In this document: piece by piece, positions 33,612 through 42,731 of the stretch
Position numbering within the stretch: the stretch's first letter is position 1
How the letters are laid out: every line of letters begins with the position of its first letter
Source of the DNA: Gymnodinialimonas ceratoperidinii
GTDB taxonomy: Bacteria; Pseudomonadota; Alphaproteobacteria; Rhodobacterales; Rhodobacteraceae
DNA length: 64,000 nt
Direction of reading: 5' to 3'
Assembly (NCBI RefSeq): GCF_019297855.1
Contig: NZ_CP079194.1
Coordinates: 2,715,501 to 2,779,500, forward strand
The notes under the pieces: generated by a model
The model's input: the letters and a program-made list of their open reading frames with translations, nothing else
The model's database searches: none
Told to the model about the DNA's origin: nothing
Program-made: the position numbers and the translations under genes

Positions 33612-34817
33612 ATGCCCCGCTCCCTACCCGCTCCGCTCCTTCTTGCCTCGCTTCTCGCCGGCACCGCCGCCGTGGCGCAAAGCCCGGTTAATGATGGCAC
33701 CGGCAGCTACCCGGCCAGCGTTGCGGCCTTCGAGGCGCAGACCGAAGCGCCCGAGGTTGCCTCGGATGTCAGCTTCGCCGAAGAAGTCATCAGCGGTGCG
33801 CTGGCGCATCCCTGGGGCCTTGCGATCCTGCCCGATGACGCGGGCTACCTCGTGACCGAGCGCGGAGGGGCGCTGCGCCACATCACCCGCGACGGCACGA
33901 TGGGCCCCGAGATCAGCGGCGTGCCCGAGGTGCGCGCGATGCGTCAGGGCGGTCTGCTGGATATCGCCCTCGCCCCCGATTTCACCGAAAGCCGGGCGCT
34001 CTTCCTCACCTATGCCGCGCGCGATGGCCTTGCCGGATCGGCCACCGCTGTCGCCCGCGCCGTGCTGTCGGCGGATCACACGGCGCTTTCGGAGGTCGAG
34101 GAGCTGTGGCGTCAGACCCCGGCCTCCGCGATCCCCGCGCATTTCGGCAGCCGCGTGCTGGTGGGGGACGACGGCACGCTCACCGTGACCACCGGCGACC
34201 GGTTCACGCCGGAAAACCGTCAGTTGGCACAGGAACCGGCCGAGGCCGCCTATGGCGTGACCATCCGGCTCGACGCCGATCTCCAGCCCATCACGGGTGC
34301 CGTGGAAGGCGCCCTGCCCGGCGTGCTCAGCTATGGCCATCGCAATATCCAGGGCCTCGCGCTGCAGCCCGGCACGGACACGCTCTGGCTCTTGGAACAC
34401 GGGCCCGCGGGCGGTGACGAGTTGAACATCCTCGAGCCCGGCGGCAACTACGGCTGGCCCATCGTCAGCTACGGTGTGAACTACAATGGCTCGGACGTGG
34501 GCGACGGCGTGCAGGCCCATGGCCCAGAATTCATCGAGCCGCGCTACTATTGGGACCCCTCCATCGCGCCCTCCGACCTGATCTTTTACGAGGGAGAGAT
34601 GTTCCCGGACTGGCAGGGCGACATCCTTCTGGGGGCGCTGGCGGGCCAATCCCTCGTGCGGTTGGAACTCGACGGGACAGAGGTCACGGGCGAAGAGCGC
34701 CTGAGAAGCGGCGAAGGTCGCGTGCGGGATGTGGCGGTCGACGCAGAGGGCGCGATCCTGATCCTGATCGACGACGATCCCGGCGCGCTGATCCGCCTGA
34801 CGCCGGAGTCGCAATAG
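33612..34817 (+). CDS. Secreted PQQ-dependent sugar dehydrogenase
   Basis: The 401-residue protein has a signal peptide (LPAPLLLASLLAGTAAVAQ) and a six-bladed beta-propeller of the glucose/sorbosone dehydrogenase family: HPWGLAILPDDAGYLVTERG, GLLDIALAPDF, SYGHRNIQGLALQPGTDTLW, EHGPAGGDELNILEPGGNYG and WPIVSYGVNY. These are the PQQ- and calcium-binding segments of soluble aldose dehydrogenases (YliI type). It would oxidise sugars in the periplasm. The ATG at 33612 begins the signal peptide; upstream in-frame sequence overlaps the rplI terminator and was rejected. Exact substrate unknown. Confidence 0.88.
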   Translation: MPRSLPAPLLLASLLAGTAAVAQSPVNDGTGSYPASVAAFEAQTEAPEVASDVSFAEEVISGALAHPWGLAILPDDAGYLVTERGGALRHITRDGTMGPEISGVPEVRAMRQGGLLDIALAPDFTESRALFLTYAARDGLAGSATAVARAVLSADHTALSEVEELWRQTPASAIPAHFGSRVLVGDDGTLTVTTGDRFTPENRQLAQEPAEAAYGVTIRLDADLQPITGAVEGALPGVLSYGHRNIQGLALQPGTDTLWLLEHGPAGGDELNILEPGGNYGWPIVSYGVNYNGSDVGDGVQAHGPEFIEPRYYWDPSIAPSDLIFYEGEMFPDWQGDILLGALAGQSLVRLELDGTEVTGEERLRSGEGRVRDVAVDAEGAILILIDDDPGALIRLTPESQ

Positions 34818-34849
34818 GCCCTCGCGACACGCAGTCCCGCAACGCAAAA

Positions 34850-34873
34850 CGGCCCGCCGGAATGGGCGGGCCG
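34850..34873 (-). terminator. Intrinsic terminator between convergent genes
   Basis: A perfect 9-bp stem (CGGCCCGCC with GGCGGGCCG) is followed by TTTTG on the minus strand and CTTG on the plus strand. It mainly ends the minus-strand module gene and may also serve the sugar dehydrogenase. Confidence 0.75.
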
Positions 34874-34899
34874 CTTGTGGGATCGATCTGGCTGGTGGA

Positions 34900-35355
34900 T
34901 CAGAAGGTTTCCATCTGCAGCGTCGCGCCACACAGGTTGGTGCCGTAGGTGCCGACCCAGATGTCGAAGACGCCGGAGCGCGGGTTGTGGACGTTCAGCA
35001 GCGGGTTCAGGTTGCCCCAGCCGTCGTCGTTGAAGTGCCAGTTGCCGGAGGAGTCGTTGACCAGCAGGACTGTGTCGCAGCTGCCGTTCACGCGGATTTC
35101 GAGGCGGCGGTAGGCTTCCAGCCCGTCGATGGTGAACTCGAAATCAGGGCGCGAGATGACGTGGCCGGAGTGGTTCCAGCCGCAGTTGCGCAGGGACTGG
35201 TTGCCGCCGGCAGTCACCGAGTAATGGTTCGGCGTCCAGAGGTCCTGGCCGGTGGTGTAGCCCGTCTGCACACCCTGGTTCTGCCACGCGGGACAGGCGG
35301 CGGCGATACCGGCGGTGGCGATGAGGGCGAAGGCGGCGGCGAATAGCTTTTTCAT
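34900..35355 (-). CDS. Small secreted single four-Cys module protein
   Basis: This 151-residue protein is a signal peptide (KKLFAAAFALIATAGIAAA) plus one module and nothing else. Cysteines are at 21, 58, 93 and 142. Motifs are SVTAGGNQSLRNCGW, FEFTIDGLEAYRRLEIRV, CDTVLLVNDSSGNWHFNDD and GVFDIWVGTYG. The pattern recalls bacterial pre-peptidase C-terminal (PPC-like) beta-sandwiches, but the four-Cys signature is its own. ATG 35355 has GGAG nine bases upstream; an in-frame TTG upstream was rejected. Likely periplasmic or extracellular; function unknown. Six more copies of the module occur in the window. Confidence 0.65.
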   Translation of the reverse strand: MKKLFAAAFALIATAGIAAACPAWQNQGVQTGYTTGQDLWTPNHYSVTAGGNQSLRNCGWNHSGHVISRPDFEFTIDGLEAYRRLEIRVNGSCDTVLLVNDSSGNWHFNDDGWGNLNPLLNVHNPRSGVFDIWVGTYGTNLCGATLQMETF

Positions 35356-35549
35356 GATCAGGGTCTCCAAATTCTTGTTCTTAGAAGGGGTGGTCGTTCA
35401 GGTGGTAGGTCGTTCAATTGGTCGGTGGCGGGATCTCGTTGCCATGGAAAGACTATCGCCCCAAAACCGGTTTTTGCGAAGTGTGGGATTCCTTACCTCC
35501 TCTGCGCGCGCGTTAACACGTCCCCAAGATGCTGATAGGAAACGAAAAA

Positions 35550-35578
35550 GGGGCGCGACCCATGCCAGGTCGCGCCCC
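35550..35578 (-). terminator. Intrinsic terminator after the three-module protein
   Basis: A perfect 11-bp stem (GGGGCGCGACC with GGTCGCGCCCC), 7-base loop, followed by TTTTTCG on the minus strand, 28 bases past the stop. Confidence 0.88.
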
Positions 35579-35606
35579 TCTCATCATCTGTGCCCGAGCC
35601 CTTCGA

Positions 35607-37112
35607 TCAGAAGTTCCAGGTCTCCAGCTCGACTTCCGCCTGGCACGAGATGCCCTCGCCGAAGGTGCCAACCCAGAGGTCGACCCGACCGTTCAGCGCC
35701 GCCGTATCCGACAGGTTCATCTCGGGCTGCAGGTTGCCGCCGCTGTCGTCGTCGAAGTGCCAGTTGCCCTGGGCGTCATTGACCAGAAGCGTCGTGTCGC
35801 AATCGCTTTCGACCTCGATCTCCAGCCGCCCATAGGTCTCCATCCCCGAGAGGTAGAAGGTGTAATGCGGGGAGGAATAGGCCACGCCCGCCGACGCTGG
35901 AATGTCGGCACAGGTGGACAGGGCGGTGATGCCGCCCGCGCTGACGGTGAAGCGATCCGGCCCGTAAAGCGCCGCCCCATCGGTGGTGACGACAATGCCT
36001 TCGGAGCCGAGGCTCGGGCATCCTGCGGTCGGGGTCGGTGCCGGTGCAGGCGTCGGTGCAGGCGTTGGCACGGGCGCCGGCGTGGGCGCAGGCACCGGCA
36101 CGGGAACCGGCTGCGGTGTCGGCACGGGCTGCGGTACCGGGACCGGCTGCGGCGTGGTGGCCACCGGGATGGCCTGCAGCGTGAAGGTACCCGGGCAGGA
36201 GGTGTCGTTATAGGTGCCGACCCAGACGTCGATGCGCCCGTTCAGCGCCGCCTGATCCGAGATATCCAACTGCGGCTGAAGCTGGCCCTGACCGTCGTCA
36301 TTATAGAACCACTGGGTGTTCGCGCCATTCACCAGCAGCGTCGAGTCGCACTGGGCGTTGGCGAGCAATTGCAGGCTGTGGCCCTCCATCCCGCTCAGGG
36401 TGATCGAGAACTGCGGCACCTGGCTCGCGTAGCGTCGGCCCTCCACGTTGGGACAGTTGGAGACATCGGTGCCGCCGGTGGCCTGCGCCACGTAGCTGAG
36501 TGGCTGGAGGATCTGGCTTGCATCGAAGGACAGCGCCGGACCGGGGACTTCCCACGTCGGGCAAGCGGCGGTCGGGACCGGAACAGGTACCGGCACCGGT
36601 TGCGGCGGCGACGTCGGTTGCGGCACCGGCACCGGCACGGGCTGCGCGCCGCCACCGGGCAAGGCGTGGACGGCCAGCGTTGCGGGGCAACCGCCGCCCG
36701 CAAAGGTGCCAAGCCAGACATCGACCCGGCCATCGGCCGCGCCTGCGGGCAGGGTCAGCCCGGGCTGGAGCCCGTTGCGGTCATCGTTGAAGTACCACTG
36801 GCCATTGGCGTCGTTCACAAGGATCGCCGGGTCACAGCTCGAGGTCGCGTAAACATCCAACTCGCGGCCCGCCATGCTGGTCAGGTTCAGCGTCAGGTCG
36901 GGCGCGGCGCGGAACTGGCCGTAGCCCAGGGATCCCAGGCCGCACTGGTCGAGGGTAAACTCGCCGCCTGCGGAAACCGCGAAGCCTTGCGGCGCGCCGA
37001 TCTGCGAGGCGTCATAGCTCAGGGAGCCGCCGGAGAGTTGGTAATTGGGGCAGGCCAACGCGGCTCCGCCCATTGCAAACATTGCAATCGCGCTCGCTGT
37101 CATTAGGCGCAT
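35607..37112 (-). CDS. Secreted protein with three four-Cys modules and Pro/Val linkers
   Basis: The 501-residue protein has a signal peptide (1-20) and three tandem modules: 21-150 (Cys21, 57, 93, 142), 184-315 (Cys184, 220, 255, 306) and 365-501 (Cys365, 401, 438, 490). Linkers of about 33 and 50 residues are alternating Pro-Val, Pro-Gln, Pro-Thr and Pro-Ala. Each module ends with GRVDVWLGTF, GRIDVWVGTY or GRVDLWVGTF. It is probably extracellular or periplasmic and could span distance like other proline-linked binding proteins. It shares the module with the two kinases downstream, so it may compete for or present the same ligand. Function not known. Confidence 0.65.
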   Translation of the reverse strand: MRLMTASAIAMFAMGGAALACPNYQLSGGSLSYDASQIGAPQGFAVSAGGEFTLDQCGLGSLGYGQFRAAPDLTLNLTSMAGRELDVYATSSCDPAILVNDANGQWYFNDDRNGLQPGLTLPAGAADGRVDVWLGTFAGGGCPATLAVHALPGGGAQPVPVPVPQPTSPPQPVPVPVPVPTAACPTWEVPGPALSFDASQILQPLSYVAQATGGTDVSNCPNVEGRRYASQVPQFSITLSGMEGHSLQLLANAQCDSTLLVNGANTQWFYNDDGQGQLQPQLDISDQAALNGRIDVWVGTYNDTSCPGTFTLQAIPVATTPQPVPVPQPVPTPQPVPVPVPAPTPAPVPTPAPTPAPAPTPTAGCPSLGSEGIVVTTDGAALYGPDRFTVSAGGITALSTCADIPASAGVAYSSPHYTFYLSGMETYGRLEIEVESDCDTTLLVNDAQGNWHFDDDSGGNLQPEMNLSDTAALNGRVDLWVGTFGEGISCQAEVELETWNF

Positions 37113-37306
37113 CGGGTAATTTCCTTCCTGTTCGGCGTCTGACGAGGGGATGTCAGACCGCCATAGCTAGTCATAATGAGGTCATTGGTATGGCAATAAA
37201 TTTCCCCGAAGAACTGCGGAAACCCTGACCTTCTCTATACGCGAGGCAGGATAGCCGGGCTCTGGTGCAGCCCAAAGCGTTTTTTGATCAAGGACTTCAA
37301 GGAAAC

Positions 37307-37333
37307 GCCGCCCCCGGTGAAATCGAAGGCGGC
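37307..37333 (-). terminator. Possible terminator after the 166-residue secreted protein
   Basis: GCCGCC pairs with GGCGGC around a 15-base loop, followed by GTTTCC on the minus strand, just past the stop at 37350. The stem is short and the T-run weak. Confidence 0.35.
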
Positions 37334-37349
37334 AGGGAGATGGGTGGGG

Positions 37350-37850
37350 TCAGCCGCCGAAAAGGCGCTGCCACAGGCTGCGGCGCGGCGGCTCGGCCGC
37401 AGGGCTCGCCTCGATCACGGCGGTCGTGTCGCCGTTGATCACCAGCGTGTTGGCCCCGTCAGGGGCGGCGTCGGCGGCATCGGCCATCATCTCGGCCAGC
37501 CCCGCGCCGTCCGTGGCGGGCGCAAGGGTAGTGACGGTCGGCGCGTCGCCCACCGGCGCGAGGCGGGCCGTGGTGCCACGCGGCACCGGCGCGATGGAGC
37601 GCAGCGGCGCGAGGCTGCGGGTGGCCGGGTCGAGCGCCGCGATCTGGTCCGCGATGACCGCGCCGTGGATGCGGCCCTCGAAGAGATCCGACATGTCACG
37701 CGGCAGGCGCACCAACGCGGGGCTGTCACCCATGTTCAGGCGCGCGGCGAAGTTGCCGGGGTTGAGGATGCTGTTGATGTCCTGCGCCGTCGCCGGGACG
37801 GCGAGAAGGGTGGCGGCGAGAGCGGCCATGAGGGGAAAGGTCTGTTTCAT
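37350..37850 (-). CDS. Secreted protein of unknown function (166 aa)
   Basis: I do not recognise a family. The protein has a clear signal peptide (KQTFPLMAALAATLLAVPATA, cleavage near AQD) and a mature part of about 145 residues rich in Ala, Pro and Thr, with RLNMGDSPALVRLPRDMSDL, IADQIAALDPATRSLAPL and a basic C-terminus SLWQRLFGG. No cysteines are in the mature chain, so it is not a copy of the module. The ribosome site is weak. It sits 74 bases downstream of another unknown secreted protein on the same strand and is likely co-transcribed with it. Confidence 0.55.
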   Translation of the reverse strand: MKQTFPLMAALAATLLAVPATAQDINSILNPGNFAARLNMGDSPALVRLPRDMSDLFEGRIHGAVIADQIAALDPATRSLAPLRSIAPVPRGTTARLAPVGDAPTVTTLAPATDGAGLAEMMADAADAAPDGANTLVINGDTTAVIEASPAAEPPRRSLWQRLFGG

Positions 37851-37924
37851 AATTTTTCTACTCGAATGAAGGAGGGGGAAAGCGCCCTGCCCCGACAAAT
37901 ATGCGGCGCAGGACAGGGGCGGGG

Positions 37925-38617
37925 TCAGAACGGACGCCAGGGAAAGCCATGACGCGGCAGAAGCGTGCGGGGCATCATGCCCCGGGGCAGCGTCGCGCCG
38001 GGCGTATTCAGGCGGTGGTAGAAGCCCGAGAGGTCATGGGCGCGCGGCGTCACCGGGGCGGGCAGAACAGAGCGCGGCAGCACGGGGTGCGGCACGACCG
38101 GACGGGGCAGCGTGATATGCGGCACCGAGGGGCGCGGCAGCGGCGCCAGAAGATCGTCGAGATCGCGCGGCGCGATATAGGGCCGGCCCGGCAGCGTGTT
38201 CCACCCGAAGAGCGTGAAGGGCAGCGGGTTGGCGGGACGCGGCACCGGAAGGCTGTCGAAATGCTCCTCCAGCGCCTCCGCGAGGTCCTCGCGGTCATGC
38301 ATCAACAGGGCGAGGCGTTTCTCGGCGTCCGCGATATGGCGCGGGGTCCATTCCGGGAGGATACCCCCCTCTGCCGTGGCGTGCTCTGCGTCGCAGTCGA
38401 GCCCGAGGGTCTCGCACATCTCGGCCAGGCGATGGAACGCGGGCATGTCGAAAATGTCGTGGTCGGGGCCGAGGTCGCCCGGAAACGGGCCATGGAGGCC
38501 ATGGGACAGGATGGCGGGGCCATCGGAAGGGGCGCCTTGTATGACGATCACATCGGCGCTGGCGGCATTGCTTGCCACCGTCAGGCCGATCGCCAGGGCG
38601 ATGGGAAATTTTAACAT
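37925..38617 (-). CDS. Secreted proline-rich protein of unknown function (230 aa)
   Basis: I do not recognise a family. A signal peptide (KFPIALAIGLTVASNAASA) precedes DVIVIQGAPSDGPAILSHGL, an acidic central part with two Cys (MCETLGLDC) and AEKRLALLMHDREDLAEALE, then a C-terminal region of regularly spaced prolines (PLPRPSVPHITLPRPVVPHP). The Leu-Pro-Arg-Pro pattern suggests an extended polyproline segment. An AAAGG site lies nine bases before the ATG. It is upstream of the 166-residue secreted gene and probably in one transcript with it. Confidence 0.55.
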   Translation of the reverse strand: MLKFPIALAIGLTVASNAASADVIVIQGAPSDGPAILSHGLHGPFPGDLGPDHDIFDMPAFHRLAEMCETLGLDCDAEHATAEGGILPEWTPRHIADAEKRLALLMHDREDLAEALEEHFDSLPVPRPANPLPFTLFGWNTLPGRPYIAPRDLDDLLAPLPRPSVPHITLPRPVVPHPVLPRSVLPAPVTPRAHDLSGFYHRLNTPGATLPRGMMPRTLLPRHGFPWRPF

Positions 38618-38803
38618 TGGTTTAAGCCTTTGAAGTAAAAATGGGGACGGGTTGAAAGAACGAAAGAAAGGTTAACGGTATAAAAAAGCAGTCAGAAAAT
38701 GCCGGGATGCGGCGATGGGATGACTATGACCCTGCCCTCGCCTGATACTCAAAAGCGGGCTCTCGTTATCGAATAACAACGCGGACCATCGCCCATGAAA
38801 AAA

Positions 38804-38825
38804 GGGCGCCCCGCGAAGGACGCCC
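38804..38825 (-). terminator. Intrinsic terminator after tig
   Basis: GGGCGCCC and GGACGCCC form a stem with one mismatch and a short loop, followed by TTTTTTC on the minus strand, 33 bases past the tig stop. Confidence 0.7.
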
Positions 38826-38857
38826 CTGTTTCAGTCTTGGCCCGGATGGGCGGAAGA

Positions 38858-40183
38858 TTACTCTTCGTCGAGCGCGTCGACAGCTTCTTTCAGCTCGTCC
38901 TTGGAGACTTCTTTCTCGCTCACGTCGGCCATCTCGGCGATGAAGTCGACAACCTTGTCCTCGAACAGCGGTGCGCGGACCTGTTGCTGCGCGGCCTGGT
39001 TCTGCTGGATGAACTCGAAGAAGGCGCGCTCCTGACCGGGGTACTGACGTGCCTGGTTCATGATCGCCTGGGTCATCTCGGCGTCGGAAACGGTGACGTC
39101 GTTCTTCTGGCCCAGTTCGGCAAGCAGGAGGCCAAGCTTCACGCGGCGCTCGGCCAGCTTGGTGTGCTCTTCGGTGGTCTCGATCTCGGGGTGGTCGTGG
39201 CCTTCCACCTCGGGGTTGTCCTCGTGCCACAGCTGATGCGCGATCTGCTTGGCCTCGGCCTCCACCAGCGAGGGCGGCAGGTCGAAGGAAACAACCTCGT
39301 CCAGCTGGTCCAGAAGCGAGCGCTTCATCACGGCGCGTGCGGCACCCTTGTACTCGGCACCCAGACGCTCGGTGATCTGGCCTTTCAGCGCGTCGAGGTC
39401 CTCGGCGCCGAATTTCTTGGCCAGCTCGTCATCCACCTCGGCGGGGACGGGCTTTTTCACTTCCTTGATGGTGCAGGCGAAAACGGCGGCCTTACCGGCC
39501 AGGTGCTCGGCCTGGTATTCCTCGGGGAATGTCACTTCCACGTTCTTCTCTTCGCCAGCCTTCACGCCGACCAGCTGCTCTTCGAAGCCGGGGATGAACT
39601 GGCCGGAGCCGAGCTTCAGCGGGAAATCCTCGGCGGCGCCGCCTTCAAATTCCTCACCGTCGACGGAGCCGACGAAATCGAAGACGACCTGGTCGCCATC
39701 GGCGGCCTTGCCCTTCTTGGTCTCGAAGTTCTCGGCGTTCTCGGCGAGGTTATCGAGCGCTTCCTTCACTTCCTCCTCGGAGGGGGTGACGACCAGTTTC
39801 TCGAGCTTGAGCGCCTTGTAGTCCACGTCGGGGATCTCGGGGAGCTTCTCGTAGGACATGGAGACAACGATATCGTCGCCCTCTTTCCAGTCCTCGTTGG
39901 TCATCTTGACCTCGGGCTGCATCGCGGGGCGATCGCCGCTCTCGTCGAGGTGGCCCTGCATGGCCTCATCAACGGATTCCTGCATCGCTTCGCCCATGAT
40001 CCGGGGGCCGAACTGCTTCTTGAGCAGCGCCATGGGCACCTTGCCCTTGCGGAAGCCCTTCATCTCGACCTCGGGGCGCGCTTCTTCCAGCTTGGTGTTC
40101 ACGCGGTTTTCCAGATCCGACGCCGGAACGGTGATCGTGTATTCGCGCTTCAGGCCCTCGGCCAGGGTCTCGGTGATTTGCAT
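38858..40183 (-). CDS. tig: Trigger factor (ribosome-associated chaperone)
   Basis: The 441-residue protein has the ribosome-binding domain start [20 protein letters not shown] with the signature [17 protein letters not shown], a FKBP-type prolyl isomerase domain ([50 protein letters not shown]) and a helical C-terminal chaperone domain with an acidic end. It binds nascent chains at the exit tunnel. The ATG at 40183 has GGAACTCCC upstream; the longer in-frame N-terminus has no family match. It is divergent from the first Ser/Thr kinase gene. Confidence 0.95.
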   Translation of the reverse strand: MQITETLAEGLKREYTITVPASDLENRVNTKLEEARPEVEMKGFRKGKVPMALLKKQFGPRIMGEAMQESVDEAMQGHLDESGDRPAMQPEVKMTNEDWKEGDDIVVSMSYEKLPEIPDVDYKALKLEKLVVTPSEEEVKEALDNLAENAENFETKKGKAADGDQVVFDFVGSVDGEEFEGGAAEDFPLKLGSGQFIPGFEEQLVGVKAGEEKNVEVTFPEEYQAEHLAGKAAVFACTIKEVKKPVPAEVDDELAKKFGAEDLDALKGQITERLGAEYKGAARAVMKRSLLDQLDEVVSFDLPPSLVEAEAKQIAHQLWHEDNPEVEGHDHPEIETTEEHTKLAERRVKLGLLLAELGQKNDVTVSDAEMTQAIMNQARQYPGQERAFFEFIQQNQAAQQQVRAPLFEDKVVDFIAEMADVSEKEVSKDELKEAVDALDEE

Positions 40184-40433
40184 GGGAGTTCCTCTTTGCA
40201 GCACGCGCGCGCGCAGCTCACGCGCAGGCATATTCGTCTTGAAAATCGCGCTCCTTCTATGGGTGGAGACCTCAATACGCAAGGGGGAGGACGCCTCGCG
40301 GCGGGGCGCACGCGTAGATTTGCGTAAGGTAAGCCGGCGGTTTACAAAATAAGCGTGGAATCGCCACATTCGGGGGAGAGGCTGTCACCGGCCCTGCCCC
40401 ACCCTACCCCGCCCGAAAAGGCCCGCTTTTTCA

Positions 40434-42689
40434 ATGTCCGACGCCCCAGACCCCGATCCCGCCAAGACAAGGATCCTGCCTGACGGCCCGGCTGGAGAGC
40501 TGCCGGTGGGCGCGACGCTCTCATCGGGCATGTACCGCGTCACCGGGCGGATCGCGGCGGGCGGCTTCGGCATCACCTACGAGGCCCGCGACAACCTCGA
40601 TCGCAAGGTCGCCATCAAGGAATGCTTCCCCGCCGGACTGGCGCTCCGCGCGGGCGATTTCACCGTTTCCGCCGCCAGCGCCTCCACCGCCGAGCCGTTC
40701 GAGACCGCGCGCACCCTGTTCCTTCGCGAGGCCCGCACCCTTGCCACCCTGCGCCATCCCAACATCGTCCACGTCCAGACCCTGTTCGAGGAAAACGGCA
40801 CCGCCTACATGGCGATGGATTTCATCGAAGGCCGCGACCTGCAGCATGTCATCGCCCATGAGCCCGAGCTGCTGACGCCCGCCTATGTCATGGAGCTGAC
40901 CCGCGCCCTTCTGGGCGCGCTGGATTACCTGCACCGCGACGCCCCCGAACGCGGCAAGGAGCGGCTCCTGCACCGCGATATAAAACCCGCCAACATCCGC
41001 CTCGATCCGCTGGACACCCCGGTGATCATCGATTTCGGCGCGGCGCGGCACGAAACCAAGGCGCAGTCGCGCGCGGCGGGCACGTTTCGTGTCGTCTCGG
41101 ACGGCTATTCGCCCAATGAATTCTACATCCCGGGGACCGAGCAGGGCCCGGCCTCCGACCTCTATTCACTGGCCGCGACGCTCTATCACTGCATCGCCGG
41201 GGTGGCGCCGGCCGCCGCCGACGTACGCGCGCAGAAGGTCTCCAACGGCGAGGATGATCCCTATCTGCCGCTCGCCGGGCGCTTCCCGGCCCATGACCCG
41301 CGCCTGCTCGCCCTGCTCGACCGCGCGCTGGCCCGCCCCCTGCGCGCGCGCCCTGTCGATGCCGCCGCATGGCTCGCCGCGATCCCCGAGACGGCCGCGC
41401 CACCCGTGTCCGACGCGCCGGTCCCGGCCGCCCCTCCCGCGCCGTCCGGCGGCTTCTGGAAGGGCGTCGCCGTGGCCGGCATCACCTCCTTCGCGCTCGT
41501 CGTGGCCGCGATCTTCGCCCTGGGTGATCCGCCCGAAAGGGACGCCGATCTGCGCGGCCAATTAGCGGCAGCCGAAGCGGCAGTGGTGGGGCTGGAGGCC
41601 GATCTCGACACCGCCTCCGAGAGCGCGCGCGTCTTGCAGAGCGATGTCGCCGCCGCATCGGACGCCCGCGATCTGGCCGAGCAGCGGGCCGAAGAGCTAG
41701 CCCGAACGGTGAGCGATCTGCGCGCGCAGTTGCGCGCCGCCAGCGAGGGTGACACCGCCGAAATCACCACCCTGCGCAGCCAGTTGGCGACAGCCGAGGC
41801 CGAGCAGGAAACAGCGCTCGAAGCGCAGCGCAGCCTCGCCACGGAGCTAAGCGATCTGCAGCAGGCGTTGGAGGCCGCGCAAACCTCGGCCATTGCGCCC
41901 GCCGATCTCGAAGAGGCACAAGCGGCCCGCGCGGAAGCCGAAGCCGCCCGCGACGCGGCCTTGGCCGAGCTCGAAAGCCTCGGCGCGGAGATTACTGCGC
42001 TGGAGGATCAGATCGAAAGCCTCGGCACCGAGAACCCCGACAACAGCACCTTGATCGCCGACCGCGATGCCGCCTTGGCCGCGCAGGAGGTGGCCGAGCG
42101 CGCCGCCACCCGCGCGCAGTCGGATCTGCAACGCATGGCCGAGAACCTCGCCGAAGCGGAAGAGGAAGCCGGCCGCCTCGCGCGCGAGCTTCGCGCCGCG
42201 CGCGCCACCATCGACCTGATGGCCGCCAACGCCACCCTGCCCAACCCCGGCCCTGCCACCGGCGCGGCCGGCGTCTGTCCGTCCTGGGCCAGCCCCGGCG
42301 AGGAGTTCCGCTTCACCGGCACCGACATCTACAGCCCGCAGGTCTTGCAGGCCGAGGCCGGCGGCACCCTCGACCTCACCGCCTGCACGGACATGCCCTT
42401 CAACGTCACGGGCGTGGTTAACGCGAGCCCCGCCTTCACCCTCTATCTCACCGAGATGGCGCAGTTCCGACGGGTGGAAATGCAGGTCGTCTCGGTATGC
42501 GACACGACGCTTCTGGTGGCCACCAACGATCGGGTCTGGCATTTCGACGACAACAGCAACGGGGGCATCCTGCCGATGCTGAACCTCTCGGGCCCCGAGG
42601 CGATCGAAGGACGGATCGACATCTGGATCGGGACCACTGACGGATCGAGCTGCATGGCCGACCTGGAAGTGGAGACATGGCTGAATTGA
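40434..42689 (+). CDS. Transmembrane Ser/Thr kinase with periplasmic coiled coil and four-Cys module
   Basis: The 751-residue protein has a Hanks-type kinase domain at about 34-315: Gly loop AAGGFGITY (41-49), Lys62 in VAIKE, HRDIKPAN (Asp182) and DFGAAR (Asp200). A membrane span lies at 341-364. Residues 367-597 are a long Ala/Glu-rich coiled coil. Residues 615-751 are the module with Cys615, 651, 689 and 740, VCDTTLLVATNDRVWHFDDN and GRIDIWIGTT. So the catalytic part is cytoplasmic and the module periplasmic, the layout of a receptor kinase. The N-terminus has KTRILPDG, a possible phospho-Thr site for FHA binding. It faces a phosphatase gene and precedes a second similar kinase. Confidence 0.85.
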   Translation: MSDAPDPDPAKTRILPDGPAGELPVGATLSSGMYRVTGRIAAGGFGITYEARDNLDRKVAIKECFPAGLALRAGDFTVSAASASTAEPFETARTLFLREARTLATLRHPNIVHVQTLFEENGTAYMAMDFIEGRDLQHVIAHEPELLTPAYVMELTRALLGALDYLHRDAPERGKERLLHRDIKPANIRLDPLDTPVIIDFGAARHETKAQSRAAGTFRVVSDGYSPNEFYIPGTEQGPASDLYSLAATLYHCIAGVAPAAADVRAQKVSNGEDDPYLPLAGRFPAHDPRLLALLDRALARPLRARPVDAAAWLAAIPETAAPPVSDAPVPAAPPAPSGGFWKGVAVAGITSFALVVAAIFALGDPPERDADLRGQLAAAEAAVVGLEADLDTASESARVLQSDVAAASDARDLAEQRAEELARTVSDLRAQLRAASEGDTAEITTLRSQLATAEAEQETALEAQRSLATELSDLQQALEAAQTSAIAPADLEEAQAARAEAEAARDAALAELESLGAEITALEDQIESLGTENPDNSTLIADRDAALAAQEVAERAATRAQSDLQRMAENLAEAEEEAGRLARELRAARATIDLMAANATLPNPGPATGAAGVCPSWASPGEEFRFTGTDIYSPQVLQAEAGGTLDLTACTDMPFNVTGVVNASPAFTLYLTEMAQFRRVEMQVVSVCDTTLLVATNDRVWHFDDNSNGGILPMLNLSGPEAIEGRIDIWIGTTDGSSCMADLEVETWLN

Positions 42690-42731
42690 GACAGCCCTGA
42701 CAGGTCCTGAGCCCATCAATCAGCCGCGTTA

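Noticed and set aside
36020..36170. GC-rich tandem repeats as a non-coding repeat array
   Set aside because: They encode the Pro-rich linker of the three-module protein in frame.
34900..37112. Secreted module proteins as lipoproteins, since Cys is the first mature residue
   Set aside because: The residues before Cys (AAAC, ALAC) do not fit a good lipobox, and this Cys aligns with internal module Cys (184, 365), so it is part of the fold.
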